Assembly: GCA_022496805.1 (NCBI GenBank)
Contig: CM040085.1
Span: 18,071,811 to 18,135,810 of the forward strand
Source: Pohlia nutans
Lineage: Eukaryota; Streptophyta; Bryopsida; Bryales; Mniaceae
Length of the DNA: 64,000 bases
Direction: 5' to 3'
Below are positions 21,760-33,800 of the stretch, in pieces; positions within the stretch are counted from its first letter, which is position 1; each line of letters starts with the position of its first letter. The notes beneath the pieces were generated by a model that worked only from the letters and a program-made list of their open reading frames with translations, did not search any database and had not been told where the DNA came from. Made by a program: the position numbers and the translations under genes.

Positions 21760-23112
21760 ATGGATACCTTAATGCAACCAGGCTCCCTTTTTGCATTCAC
21801 AACATGGCTCCTTCTTCAACTGCTCCATGAGCCTCAACACTCAAACTACGTGTCTATCGCTGCTGATTCTGAGGAGGAAGGCGAAGATCCATTCGCAGCT
21901 GTGGTGGGCAGTTTGATGAGGCCCATGCATGATGCCCACACACTCTTGAGTGTGGGCTTGAATAATTACAGGTTCTGCACTATGTTTTCCATGTTTGATG
22001 AAGATCTAGGTTACTGGGTGCGGCCACGGTCTACAACGTGGTTTTTGAGATTTTTACTGGAGCAATATGATGATCATAGATGGATTCAGATGTTTAGAAT
22101 GTCGAAGAAAGCTGTCTTTGTATTAGCGGATTTGTTGAAGCCTCATGTGCAACGGCACGATACAAGATACATGATTGCTATCCCTGTACTTATACGGGTC
22201 GCGTGCACATTATTCAAGTTAACCCATGGTGCTAGCCTCATCATATGTAGCGAAATGTTTGCAATCGGCAAAAGTATTGTGTCAATTCTATTGCATGATG
22301 TGGTGTACGTTATAAATGATAGTATGCGCCATGAGATCACGTGGCCATCGGGTGAGAGACTTCGGGAATGCCAAGCCAATTTCAAGAGGATGTGTGGCCT
22401 GCTGGCGATTGTTGGTGCCATTGATGGCACCCATGTCTCCATCTCTAAACCGCAGCATGGGCCTGCAGATTACTACTACTTCAAATTGGGGGGGTACACT
22501 CTCAACTGTCAGGCTGTTGTGGACAGTAACAAACGATTTCTGGACTTGTTTCTTGGCATGCCCGGTTCCACCAATGACTCCCGTATGCTAAGACGATCAT
22601 CACTGCATCACTTGGCAATGCATAACAATCTCTTTGATAGACAGAATGGTGTGGATGGGTTCTCTCCTTTCCTCATTGGAGATTATGGGTATCCGTTGCT
22701 CCCATGGTTGATGGTACCGCATCGAGGGCCCGGTCAACTGAGCCTAGCTGAGCAGCTTTTCAACATGAGATTGAGGAGGGGTCGGTGTGTTGTGGAGAAT
22801 GCTTTCGGGATTCTTAAGCAGACTTTTAGGACGTTGCTTGTGAAGTCCCAGTTGCACATCACATTCCTTCCTGATGTAATTATCTGTTGCGCTATCTTGC
22901 ACAACGTTCTTCTTGGTCAATCTCATGAGCAGGTGGAGCAACTCCTTAGAGTACTACGCACAGAAGGACTGGACGGAGAGGTCATTGACGAGGATGTGGG
23001 GCCAGGAGAAGGTGCCAACCCTAACGGCGATGACGTAGTGTACGCTCGGGGTAGCGAGGTCCGCAACAACTTGGGGTTATATCTCAGCATGCAACGACAC
23101 CAAGGTGTATAA
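21760..23112 (+). CDS. PIF/Harbinger DDE transposase (450 aa), element H1
   Basis: A DDE-superfamily endonuclease (HARBI1/PIF type) that would cut and insert the element at TWA targets. The ATG at 21760 follows an acceptor-like CTTGTAG at 21734-21740, and the frame is open to a stop at 23112 with no intron needed. Candidate catalytic residues are D222 in GAIDGTH, D273 in GSTNDSR and E346 in VVENAFGILK; GDYGYPL (D308) is the other conserved acidic block. The N-terminal region has the usual helix-turn-helix-like RVACTLFKLTHGAS block (147-160). Length and all motifs agree with the family and with the homologous protein of H2 at 47828-49171. It is intact at the sequence level. Its partner gene lies tail to tail downstream and is broken. 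Confidence 0.93.
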   Translation: MDTLMQPGSLFAFTTWLLLQLLHEPQHSNYVSIAADSEEEGEDPFAAVVGSLMRPMHDAHTLLSVGLNNYRFCTMFSMFDEDLGYWVRPRSTTWFLRFLLEQYDDHRWIQMFRMSKKAVFVLADLLKPHVQRHDTRYMIAIPVLIRVACTLFKLTHGASLIICSEMFAIGKSIVSILLHDVVYVINDSMRHEITWPSGERLRECQANFKRMCGLLAIVGAIDGTHVSISKPQHGPADYYYFKLGGYTLNCQAVVDSNKRFLDLFLGMPGSTNDSRMLRRSSLHHLAMHNNLFDRQNGVDGFSPFLIGDYGYPLLPWLMVPHRGPGQLSLAEQLFNMRLRRGRCVVENAFGILKQTFRTLLVKSQLHITFLPDVIICCAILHNVLLGQSHEQVEQLLRVLRTEGLDGEVIDEDVGPGEGANPNGDDVVYARGSEVRNNLGLYLSMQRHQGV

Positions 23113-23451
23113 AACAAACATGTAAGTATATCTTCTACACATTCCTTACATTGATCTTGTAATGTGCTTTTTGGTTTTATTCAAAAATGAATTCAAAGTA
23201 ATTGAAGTATTTAGCATACAATTTTTTTTTGGTAACAAGACATTCTCAAAGTTCCGTCAAGTCACACAACTGTTGTGCATGTGTATGTCTTCTTAATTTT
23301 CCATTACATGACCCAAAGTACATTGCTTGTAATTCACATTCTAATCCATCCCTCCATGTATCTCTACAGGTGCACTACATTGTTGGCGCGATTCAAAGCT
23401 TGTACGACAACACTGAAGAAGTTCCTAGTACAGCTGTAGAGTGTAGTCATA

Positions 23452-25279
23452 TCAACTAGATGTGGCAGTCGGGTAGTCAGTTGCTGCTCCCGCATCCTGA
23501 GCGCAGTCATCTAGAACGTCTGCAGTTACTGTGGAGGTTTCAATGTCGTACATGTTCTGTACAGCTGGGCCATTGTTACTTGCCCTCGGGCCACTTGTTT
23601 TCCCTGTTGGACCGCTAGTAGTTCCTGGTGCGCCACTGTGATGTTCTGGAGGGTCTCTGGTAGTCACTGTCGGGCCGCTTGGATATCCCTGATGCCCGTT
23701 GTGAGTAGCAAAGAAGTTGTTGTGATGGCCTCCAAAGCTGTTGGGATGCCCCGTATCACTGCCAAGAGGGTTCAGTTGGCCTGGTGTGTGGACTGGCTGG
23801 ACAGAAGGGCCGGCAGCATAGAATGCAGTTCCCGATGTAGTTTGATTCCGAGATGCTGATTGAGGCACTGCTGGGAACACAAACTCTCTGTTCATAGATA
23901 ATGAATTGCTTAAAACAGTGGAAAGATGGGACAAGCATGATACCATCTCCCCTTGCTTAAGAATGTTCAATCGCGCGTTGTATTCGCAATGGCTGGATTT
24001 TTGTAAAGTCTTTGATCTTTCTCCCGCTGGTATGCCATTTGTTTGCTAAAAAGTTTCAATTGCACTTCAATCTTTGAACGCTCAAGTTTTCGAGAAGCGT
24101 CTGCAATGTATTGCATCTGCTGTGCCATTATTGCACATGTTGCCTTCGTGGCCTCCGCAATGACTGCATGCCCGGACACAGTCTTGCGTTTGACAGCTGT
24201 GTTTCCCGGGCGACGTTGAACTTCAAAATGCGAAGTTTCTTAAGAACTAATATATTGTGGTGTAATACTTGGTGGGAGGCCGGTGTAGGGCCTTGAGTTT
24301 GGAGTTCCGGCAGGTTCACTCCAACCAGAAGTGCGGGACGGCGTGGAGGACGTCACACAGGGAGAGCGCGGTGGTGTACTATCCTCGGTGACTTGCAAAT
24401 GATCAAGAGGTGGGAAGTCCATTGGGTCTTCAGTTTCAGGTTCACTCTCACCATCATACTCCTGTTGCGCTTGTGATGCTGGAGGTCGATAGTTACCGTC
24501 GTTTGGAGCTAACATGTTCCGCACATGCGGGGGTTGAATCATCGGCCGATTCCCGTACCACTCGTGTATTGCCTCGTACACGTCTTGGGCAAATACACGT
24601 GGGAGGCCCTCAGCCTTCCTCTCAGCATGGCTCAACTCCCAATAGTCTGGTACATTGCGTCCCGTTCTACTAAGATAGTCCGCGATGCGCTTTTAGTCAG
24701 GTACTATTTGATTCCATTTCGGTTTGCACGCCGGGCCATCACGTAGAATGGGCGAGAAACCTGCACTATTTACAAAGTGTGAGACACGGATCCATTTGCT
24801 AGTCTCTGGGGTCATGAGATCTCTACCGTCAACGGTGTCCAGCTCTTGCAGATACATCTCTCGCTTCGCAGCGATAAGTGCAGCAATTTCTTGCGGAAGC
24901 CAATTGGGCCCTCTGTCCTTCCACACCCGCTTTGGTGGACTTGGGCCTGGCGCAAGGGGACCGATTGCTGGAGGTGCACGTGGCAAAGCAGAGACACCCA
25001 TTGCACGAACCGTTGGCTGTGCTTGTGAAAAATGAGGCAACATCATGGAACCTGAAATATTATGCGATTGTGAGAATGATATTATATTATTGAATAATTA
25101 CTCATTGAAGCATCGGAGAGTTGTTTTGTGCTGTGCAGGTCCCATTTTCCACAAGAACTAGAATTCAAATATAAATGTGATTACAATGGAAATGAATGAG
25201 AAAAAAACATACCATCAACAGGAAGGGCCGTGGGACGAATGGGGCCACCGAACGACTGCGAGTCTAAGCGATTCTCCAT
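23452..25279 (-). pseudogene. SANT/Myb-like partner gene of H1, degraded
   Basis: Two exons are visible: 25213-25279 (starts MENRLDSQSFGGPIRP, GT donor) and 23452-25051, structured exactly as in H2. The protein has a SANT/trihelix-like domain (DRGPNWLPQEI, SKWIRV, KPKWNQ), a linker EWYGNRPMIQPP, a Ser/Pro-rich middle and a C-terminal coiled-coil-like block (IAEATKATCAIM, QREKDQRLY). In PIF/Harbinger elements this second protein helps the transposase bind DNA and enter the nucleus. Here it is broken by an in-frame TAA at 24693-24695 (Tyr in H2), another TAA at 24240-24242, and a frameshift near 23970. H1 therefore probably cannot supply this factor itself. Confidence 0.88.
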
Positions 25280-26626
25280 TCCCAAGATAAGTTCACCATA
25301 CATTGGCAAACAAATTCAAACATCAGTTTAGGATTGAAGTTTAATTTTGCAGTCACCTTTGATGAACTTGAATTCCGCAGTCACCTTTGATGCAATCAGA
25401 AATGAAACTTGTCATTAGAAATTGCAACATTCTCAATGTATGTGGCCACCTGTCTAGATAAACACCACGGTTTCTGAACCGATTCCTGTGGAACATTGCG
25501 ATTCTCCCATGCACTTCAAGAAAACATGAGAAACGAGAGTTCATGGTAAAATAGCGACTGTCATGGATAGTGTAGGCAGCTCGAATTAGCTAGCACTGCC
25601 TTTGAATCATGCGCCACAGTTGAACAAATCAGGGTGAATAGAGAATCATGTCTTCCTAGAAACCATGAAGTAAACGTCCATAACAGAATCAAGGATCATG
25701 AAGTGAAGGAAAAAAAATCATACAAAATCTACGTAGTGTAGAAAATCAGTAGGTCATGGAGATTTTTGAAACAGTACACTACACTGCATAAACGCAGAAG
25801 AAGACGGCCAATCAACCTGTACAACAATGGGTGTGTAGAGAGCGATCTAACAAAATCATGGATCATAAACCAAAGCAAAAAAAACCGTAACATAAAATTT
25901 GGAATCTACTGTAGAAAATCAGCAGTTCATGGTCATTTCTAAATAATCAGTAACACTGTAGAAAGGCCGAATTGGCAGGGTCATTCAACGTCTAGACCAG
26001 TGGGTGTATAGAGAGCGATTAATCAATGTAGAAGGCAGTCACGATTAAACCCAAACTGCTCCATGGATCATGATAGACGAGAATTGCAAATGCTGCAAAG
26101 AATGTATGGCTCATCGACTTGAGGATCTGACAATGCAAAAACGTACCTGGATCGGGAGCGGCATCGTTGCAGAGGCGACGGGGCGTGCACTGATCAGGTA
26201 CGTTACTGAACCCCCGCATTTGTACTGTTCCATTGGAGCATTCATCCCGGATCCTGTGCTCGGAGGGCCGAGGTCTGTGCGAAGAAAAATCCAAGGAATT
26301 GCTCGGAAGTAGCAGAATATCCAGGGTGTTATCTACCCTCGTTCTTTCGTAATGTGCCACGGAGAGCCACATTACGTAGCACCGCACCTACGTGTGTGGA
26401 ATCTATAAATTTGGAAGAACCGCAATTACATAAAAGCTCCCACTAGTGCCGGAAAAAGCTCAAAGTTAACTGCCGCTTTTGGGCTAAAGGCGCTCTTATC
26501 TTCATGCCACATCCTCCGCCACGTAGGTCCGGCATTTCCTAACTGCCGCATGTGTGAACACGATACGAGATAATGGAGTAACCACGGCAGTCCTATCCCT
26601 TCCAAACGCCAGGTGCGAACATACCA

Positions 26627-27115
26627 TGAGGTTTGTGTGAATTGCGTTATTCGGTCGGTACCATCAATCAATGTTGGCAGAAAACCCTGGTTGACGATGT
26701 GGTAAAGAACGAGTATCATACGAACACTACTTGATCAGGAGCCTTGGCGTCTTTTTGGGAGGAATATTTGCTATGATGACGATTTTGTGAAGAGTAAAGT
26801 GGTGTCTGAAAGCTCATGTCCTGAAATGGATTGATGTGAATTGCGTTAGTAGGTCGGTTAATATCATGAAACCCTAATTTGCGCTCGGTGAAGAACGGAT
26901 CACATGAACCATACTTGAACCATCAGGGAGCCCTAGCTTCTTCTTAGCAGGAATTTTATTTGTATGAAAGCCGTGACGAAGATCGAATGAAGTAGTGTCT
27001 GAAACTTAAATTCTGTCGTCGAGATTGGTGTGAATCGGTACCATCAATCAATGATGGCAGAAGCCCCAACTCGCGGTTGGTAACGAACGAATCACTTGAT
27101 CAGGACGCGCAGGTA
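26627..27115. repeat. Tandem repeat R, left array (about 190-bp units)
   Basis: Three successive diverged units carry, in order: a TTTG.TATGA..CGTGACG-type block, AAGT.GTGTCTGAAA, GTGTGAAT, GGTCGGTACCATCAATCAATG, TGGCAGAA.CCC, GGTAACGAACG and CTTGATCAGGA. The first unit is interrupted by Harbinger H1, whose left flank at 16535-16574 carries the missing half. The same unit occurs as a two-copy array at 38229-38530, on the other side of the helicase gene and in the same orientation. Confidence 0.8.
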
Positions 27116-27860
27116 TGTCTGGCGTCGTGAAGGTTAAGTTACTGTAGCGCCAGTGAGAATGTTGGTATTTTGGGGATTTGCTTTACCTTACCCCTGCCTG
27201 GATCTCTGATATGGAAGCAGGAATCTCGGCCTGCACCTCAGACAGGAACTGAAGCCTCTGTCGAAGACTGCAGCACTACCTTATCTGCTGTGAGTTTCAG
27301 TTTCAGCTTCGGTTCACAGCTTTTCTCAGCCATGGACGTTTGGGTGATCCTGCAAACAACCCACAAACATTCCAGCAATGAGTCCAAATACTCCTCTTGC
27401 CGCATGCTGCATTGACAACACCACGAATCAAGATGTTGCTTCGTCATAGGAAAAGTCGCAGTACAATTTTTCAAGAAGGTTGGATCAAGTTACAGATGTC
27501 CTAAAATCAGTTCGAGTCACGGATCATCACATAAACAATCACACATGAATGTTCCCAGCCATGAATGTGGTCATGTTTCGCCACTAACTGCAAGCGGTTC
27601 TCCTTACCCTCCTAGGTCGGAAGTAGTACTAAGTTCGGAAGAATCTACAAAATCGAAAAATTATTACAGCACAGCCCTCAAGCTCACTTTCTAAGCCAAT
27701 AAGCTAACTTAGCGTTACGTTATGTTGAAGATGATGCTGAGTGCATCATCTTCTGTTAGGCTATGCAGGAGATGGGCATTCTCACTACTGCTGAGCAGCA
27801 AGTTTGTAGATTAACTTTGAATTGCCTGCCTGCCTGCCATACATGAGTCCCTAACTGGCT
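27116..27860. promoter_or_regulatory. Upstream region of the ISE2-like gene
   Basis: No coding sequence is supported. It probably holds the promoter and 5' UTR of the gene starting at 27861. I could not place a TATA box or transcription start with confidence. Confidence 0.35.
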
Positions 27861-30800
27861 ATGGCGACGCCCACGACCTGGTGCTCGCTCCCTCTGACCA
27901 TTCCTATGGGGCAGGCGACCGGGTTCGCACCATTCCAGGGACTTCAAAGTTGCGGAGTCACATCCTGCTGCAGATTGGGTCCCTCTTTCCCAAATCCTGT
28001 ACAGCTCAGGCCAGCTCATGCAGTACGCGCTGCTCATCTCTGCAAGCACATCAACTCCGTGCGGATTCATGTGAGCCAAAGCTTCCTGTCAGTGGAAGCT
28101 TCTTCTTCTTCTTCTTCATCTTCTGCCTGTGGGGTACAGCGCTCCTGCTCCCTCTGCTGTTTCTGCACTTGGAATCGACGACGCCTGATCGAAGCTGGCT
28201 GCAAATTCAAGCCTTGTGCTGCAGCAGCAGCAGCGGAATCTTCAGACATTTTAGTTTCTGAGCCGGAATCTAGCGATTCTGGATATGGCATCTTGGGGGA
28301 GACCAGGGAGGGCGGGCAGCGGAGACTGCAAGAGTTGCGGGAGCGAGGACGCGAGCGGACAATGTCGTTGGAGGACATTGCTTCGCTGTTCGTGTACCCC
28401 TTGGACGAGTTTCAGGTACAGGAATTGGAGGAATGGGTGAAATTACGGCATCCTCTTGGTTGATTGATTGTTTGTTTTGGCTCATTTGGCGCTTTCTTGT
28501 TGTTCTTACGCTCCCTGCGCGCCTTGAATGTATCTGGAATTCAGTGAGATTTCAGACACGCGCGTCTCAGTGAGATTTCATCAGTTCTGCTCAAGTGGAC
28601 TGAGTCCAGAGTTTGCCCTAATCGATCTTCAGGCTTCGAATTGTATCCACATTCTCCAGGCTTCGGATTGTTCAATCCCCAACATTTTCGCGTGAGTTAG
28701 GGTTTGTCGTATAATGCATGATAGGCACAAGGCGCGTGCTGCATTGGTTTCCGGTCCTTGATTCTAGCGATTTTTACGTCGTCTGTTATCACGACAGCCC
28801 GTGTCGTGATCGGTCTTCTGTGCGCATTGACGTTGCAGGCGAGGGGTGTTTCAAGTTTCCTGGAGGGTTCATCTCTGGTTGTATGTGCACCTACAAGTAG
28901 TGGTAAGACCCTCATTGCTGAGGCTGCCGCAGCTGCAATTTTAGCGAGAGGGAAGCGGCTTCTGTATACTACTCCGTTGAAGGCTCTGTCAAACCAAAAG
29001 CTTCGTGAGTTTCAGTAAGTATAGTCAGCTTCTCCGTGAGTTCGTATTTGGCTTGTGCTTGCGAAGGCAGGCTTCGGTGTCAACACTTTCTCATGATGCA
29101 TCGGCACATGTCCCTCGCAGAGAATTTTTCGGACAAGACAATGTGGGACTCCTAACAGGAGATACCGTGTGGAACAGAAAAGCACCCATCATGGTCATGA
29201 CCACTGAAATTCTGCGAAACATGCTCTATGAAAGGTGCAGTCTCTCAGAACATTTCCTTGCTCTGTCCATTCTGCATGAAAGACTTCTTCCTCCATAATT
29301 ATCCATCTATCTATGGGTCTCAACTCTGTGAATTCCCTCTTCCCTAGTTATTATGGGAGTCCGGGTGCAGTCTCTTCCGCTTCAGCAAGGACTAAACATT
29401 ACAGTCGACTCTGTTGGCAGTGTACGTAGCACCACAGGAAAGGGCTGGTTGGTCGACGTGGATGCCATTGTTCTGGATGAAGTGCACTATCTCAGCGATA
29501 CTTCAAGGGGAACTGTTTGGGAGGAAACAGTAAGTTCTTTCCTGTGTCTCATAGTTTTTGGAACATCATCAACTGTTCACCACTTGTACATGTGCAAAGT
29601 GATTATTGCAAAGATCAAGTAATATTTGAGTGACTAAGACGCAGCTAAGCAATATCTGCCTTCGTAATCAATTGTTGTATGGCTGTTATGTTCGTGTAGT
29701 ACAATATTTGTGTCCGTCTAGACCTGTATTGTAATTAAACTGGGCACATTTTTATGTAGAATCTCTTGGCAAGGTTTTGGGATGGCCCCCAACAAGTCAA
29801 GGAGCTACGAAGTCAGAAATGATGCTCAAGCTGACATAGGGGTGTATTTGCAGTCTTGTGAAGATTTCTTAATATATAATATGGTTTTTTGCTTCATCTC
29901 TTGAACTTTGCAGATAATATATAGTCCCAAAGACGTACAATTGATCTGCCTTTCGGCTACAATAGCAAATCCCGAAGAGCTGGCTGGCTGGATTACTAGG
30001 GTGCGTATTGACCTGTCTTCACTAAATTGGCCCGGGACTAAGCCTTGTGTAACTATTATATTCTTTGTTGAAGGCTGCTGAGATGTAATGAAATCGCCAA
30101 AATTATGACGCGTACTGGCAGTTTGCTTCTGATTTGCAGTTCAGTCACACCCATGTCTTCTCCAGATCTTACATTTGATACTGACCTGAAAATTGGCAAA
30201 TCGTTGCAGTGAATTTTAGTTTTTAAGGAGTCGTAGGTTTGCAAGATGATTACAGACAGTTGTCATCGCTTTACGTGAAATCACCGTCAATTGATTTCAT
30301 GTGCTGGTTTTTGTGAAAAGATACACGGTCCTACAAAGCTGGTGACCGCCTCGAAGAGGCCCGTTCCACTTCAATGGCACTTCTCAACTCGTCAGGCTTT
30401 GCTTCCTTTATTGAACGAGGAAGAAACGGCCGTAAACACGTGAGTTATACGATTCTTTCCACCTTGATCGTGGAGAAGCTTCGATTATCTAATATTCAGG
30501 GTGCACGGAGGGCAATAGCTTTCATCTACGACTCAGACATGTCGGCTGCTCATGAAGACATGGGGTTTCTCTGAAGGCAGTAGACAGTGCTCCTGTAGCT
30601 TGCTTGACGTTATGAACAGACAGAGGGACTGAGTTTTGCTTGTATGCCAACTTCCAGCTGACCTCTCGTTTTTCACTTTCTGTACGACCAATGTGTATCT
30701 CGTAATGCATCCTTTGAAGGGTTCAGCGGTCACTCTTTTGTTGCAGGAAACTGAAGACTAATCGTGAGAAAGAGAACAAACGTCTGTTCTTGGATTACTT

Positions 30801-33800
30801 TGGAGAAGAACTATCCAGGGGGGATCAGCCTTCCCCTCTACGCACTAGCGTAGGTTTCGGAGGGAAGAACCATGGAGAGAGTCGAATGCAGAAAAGTAAA
30901 GACACCCAGAAGAAGCTGACTGAAGCGCAAATTATGTTTGTTCGTCGTAAACAGGTTGATTCAATTATTCCAACGATATCCCTGAAATTTCTAAACAGGC
31001 AGTCCTGGACGAAAACCATTCTCGTTTTTGAATGCCTTGACGTTAGAGTCCACGGTTTCCATGTGCGTGGAGCAATCTGTGCCCAGAAAGTCATCGAACT
31101 CTGGCGACTGAATATGTGCGGTATACATATCTGTTTGTAGGTTCCGAAAATAACGGATACTCTGATGCAACTGAAGGAACGAGACATGCTACCTGCAATT
31201 TGGTTCATTTTCAGCCGCAAGGGTTGTGATTCGGCTGTGAGCTACGTTGAGGTACAGAGAAATCTGATCACTTATTTGCGTTGCCCAAAGTGTTCGATTT
31301 TGTCATGACCTTACCATCAAGCATGAATTCAATTCCTTGTACCAGGAGTGTGATTTACTGTCTGACGAGGAGGCAAGGCAAGTACAAGAAGCTCTTGGAA
31401 AATACCAGCAGCAATATCCAGAGGCCGTCAGAAACAGAAGTGTGAAAGCTCTTATGCAAGGAGCAGCCGCGCATCACGCAGGTTGCTTACCAACCTGGAA
31501 GGCTTTTATTGAAGAGTTGTTCCAAAAAGGTCTAGTCAAAGTGGTGTTCACGACTGAAACTCTGGCAGCTGGCATTAATATGCCTGCAAGGTGTGTACAA
31601 CAATCAGCACCTTAAGCAGAATAGATCCTTAAGGTAGTCGATTTGTATCTAACATAGATTCACTCCTTGCATGGAAGATCTCCTCTCAAGTAAACTCTCT
31701 CACAATGGTATTGACATGTTTTTTCTTGTTGGTACTTCAACGTAACCATAGTCCCTTCCCTTCACGAATTGATTATTCATGCTAACCTGAGTGCTCTGAG
31801 CATGTCTACTGGTGACGTCTTGCTACAGATGTAACGTTTTGCATTATGCACTGCCGTCGCTGTGAGAGTAGAACTTTGATAGCTCTAGTGGTAACAAGGT
31901 CTTCTTTTGAGTATCTCATTTCCAGTTCTATCAAAATATCATCGGTGGATAACAGTATGACAGTGGGACATGTTCCTCGTACTTCTTTAAACTTGCCAAA
32001 TCTTAATCTTACATATGCACGTCTTGACCGGCCTTGCGGAAACGAAAGTGTACATCACCTGCATGGGCGGTGACATGGTGTGGGTTTTTCTTGAATGACA
32101 GGACTGCAGTGCTTTCTTCCATGAGTAAACGTGGCAACGACGGGCACACACCTTTAGGCCCAAATGCGATGCTGCAAATGGCTGGACGGGCAGGGAGACG
32201 CGGAGTTGATGATCAAGGCCATGTGGTAGTAATGCAAACACCATTTGAGGATGCCGAGGAGTGCTGTGAGGTGCTTCTTGCAGGACCTGAACCTTTGGTG
32301 TCCCAGTTTACACCCACCTATGGAATGGTCCTTAACCTTCTTGCGGTAAGCTTCCAAGGTTCAAGAAATGGACTTTGTTATCCCTCACTGGATGTTTTTG
32401 TATTCGAACGATGAAAGAGAATATTCCCCTGATGACCGTGCAAATTTCCTAATACCTATTCAATCATCGCTCACAGTGAGCCAGCACATGGCAGCCTCTG
32501 GCTCTTATTCAAATGAGGACATCAGTTACAAGAAACTACTGTTACATAATCTGAGTTTCAGTCTTTGCAGTGTTACGCCATATTTGCAAGGATAATCCAC
32601 CAATCTTATTTTGGCAGGGGCCAAGAGTAGCAGACCCAGCACAAAACTCTCACGATGATAGAGTCATTCGTAGGACTCGAAGAGTGAGGACTCTAGACGA
32701 GGCTCGTGCTCTAGTTGAACAATCCTTTGGGAATTTTGTGGGTAATGACGTCCTGACCTCCGCCCAGCAAAACCTTACAAACTTGCATGAAGAAATAGAG
32801 CGCCTGCAAGCGGAAAATACTTCAGCAGGCTTTTTTTCGAGTTTAGCAAAAGAACTGACCAAAAAGCAGCTGCAAGAGTATGTCGCACTGTCAAAAAGAG
32901 TTGCGGTAAGGTTTTCTTGTATCCTAAAGAAAATGCTTTAGCAGTTTGCGCTTGAGTTAGGAAGTTATACTCACCCGTTCGTACTATTCCTGTTGAGCGG
33001 AAGAAACAGTGTAATGTAGCACTGTGAGAGAAGCACTGGCTTCGGTTCAATGCAGCTGAAGAGAGTTTATTGCAATACAACAATCTCAACACGGACTTTA
33101 ACTTTGTGAGTTCTTCGGTTGAGATTGCAGGAGCGAAGGGATCAAGCTAAGAAATCCCAGGAGCAGCTGCAAAATTTGCGTGAGGAAACGGTAGAACAAG
33201 TCATGGTCGAATGTGACGACAGTCGATCATCCTTTGTCTGCATTGAGTATGCGGATCGACTCACTGGCCAGGAGCATGTGCTTTCTGTTATCTGCGTTGG
33301 GAGACTTCCATCGGGGTCGGATTCACAGGTAACAGAATTTCTGCTATACACTGTTCTGACCTGCTACACTTGAGCTCATGAGTATTTGACGTTGGTTGTG
33401 CGTATGAATCACTACCTCACAAGCTTAACTGGCGATATCTGAAATCTAAATCTTCACTTGTCCCCAGGAATCAGAGTTCCTTGGAGATGAAGTCACCGTT
33501 AGCGTAGAAGAAGATGGTGCGAGCGCTATTATGTCGATCGCATCAGAGGGGGAGGGCGTCTATTCCATGAGCTCGGTATCTCCGCAGTATGTAGGCTTAG
33601 GGTCCGATAATCGCTGGTACATGTTTACCAGTGGATCAGTACGAACTGTATACAACAACGTGTTGTTGGGGACAACGAATGCAGGAGGTGTTGGCACACT
33701 TTTGAAGGGCAAGTTGCAGGCTAACGCTCCAGTGTGGCAAAAGGCTGGAGAATCAAGGTCCTCTTCATGTTGTGCAGTTTGGACTGCTGAAAGTCAGGCA

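Larger units (their letters stand above)
16575..26626 (+). mobile_element. PIF/Harbinger element H1, with nested solo LTR
   Basis: The left end reads AGGTTGGTTCACACCTGGCC and the right end is its imperfect inverse (about 17 of 23 positions agree). Both contain the CACCTGG core also found in element H2. The flanks are TAA and TGA, one base from a TWA duplication. Joining the flanks rebuilds a unit of the local tandem repeat (GTTTCGTCGC to GGTTTGTGTGAATTG), which confirms the borders independently. Removing the nested LTR copy B and one duplication leaves about 6.8 kb, close to the 6.7 kb of H2. Inside lie an intact transposase gene and a convergent, broken SANT/Myb-like gene. Confidence 0.85.

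Noticed and set aside
30374..30574. A further helicase exon between 30440 and 30746
   Set aside because: Exon 30321-30439 joins exon 30747-30954 directly in frame (AC plus G), and the candidate cannot be inserted without a stop.
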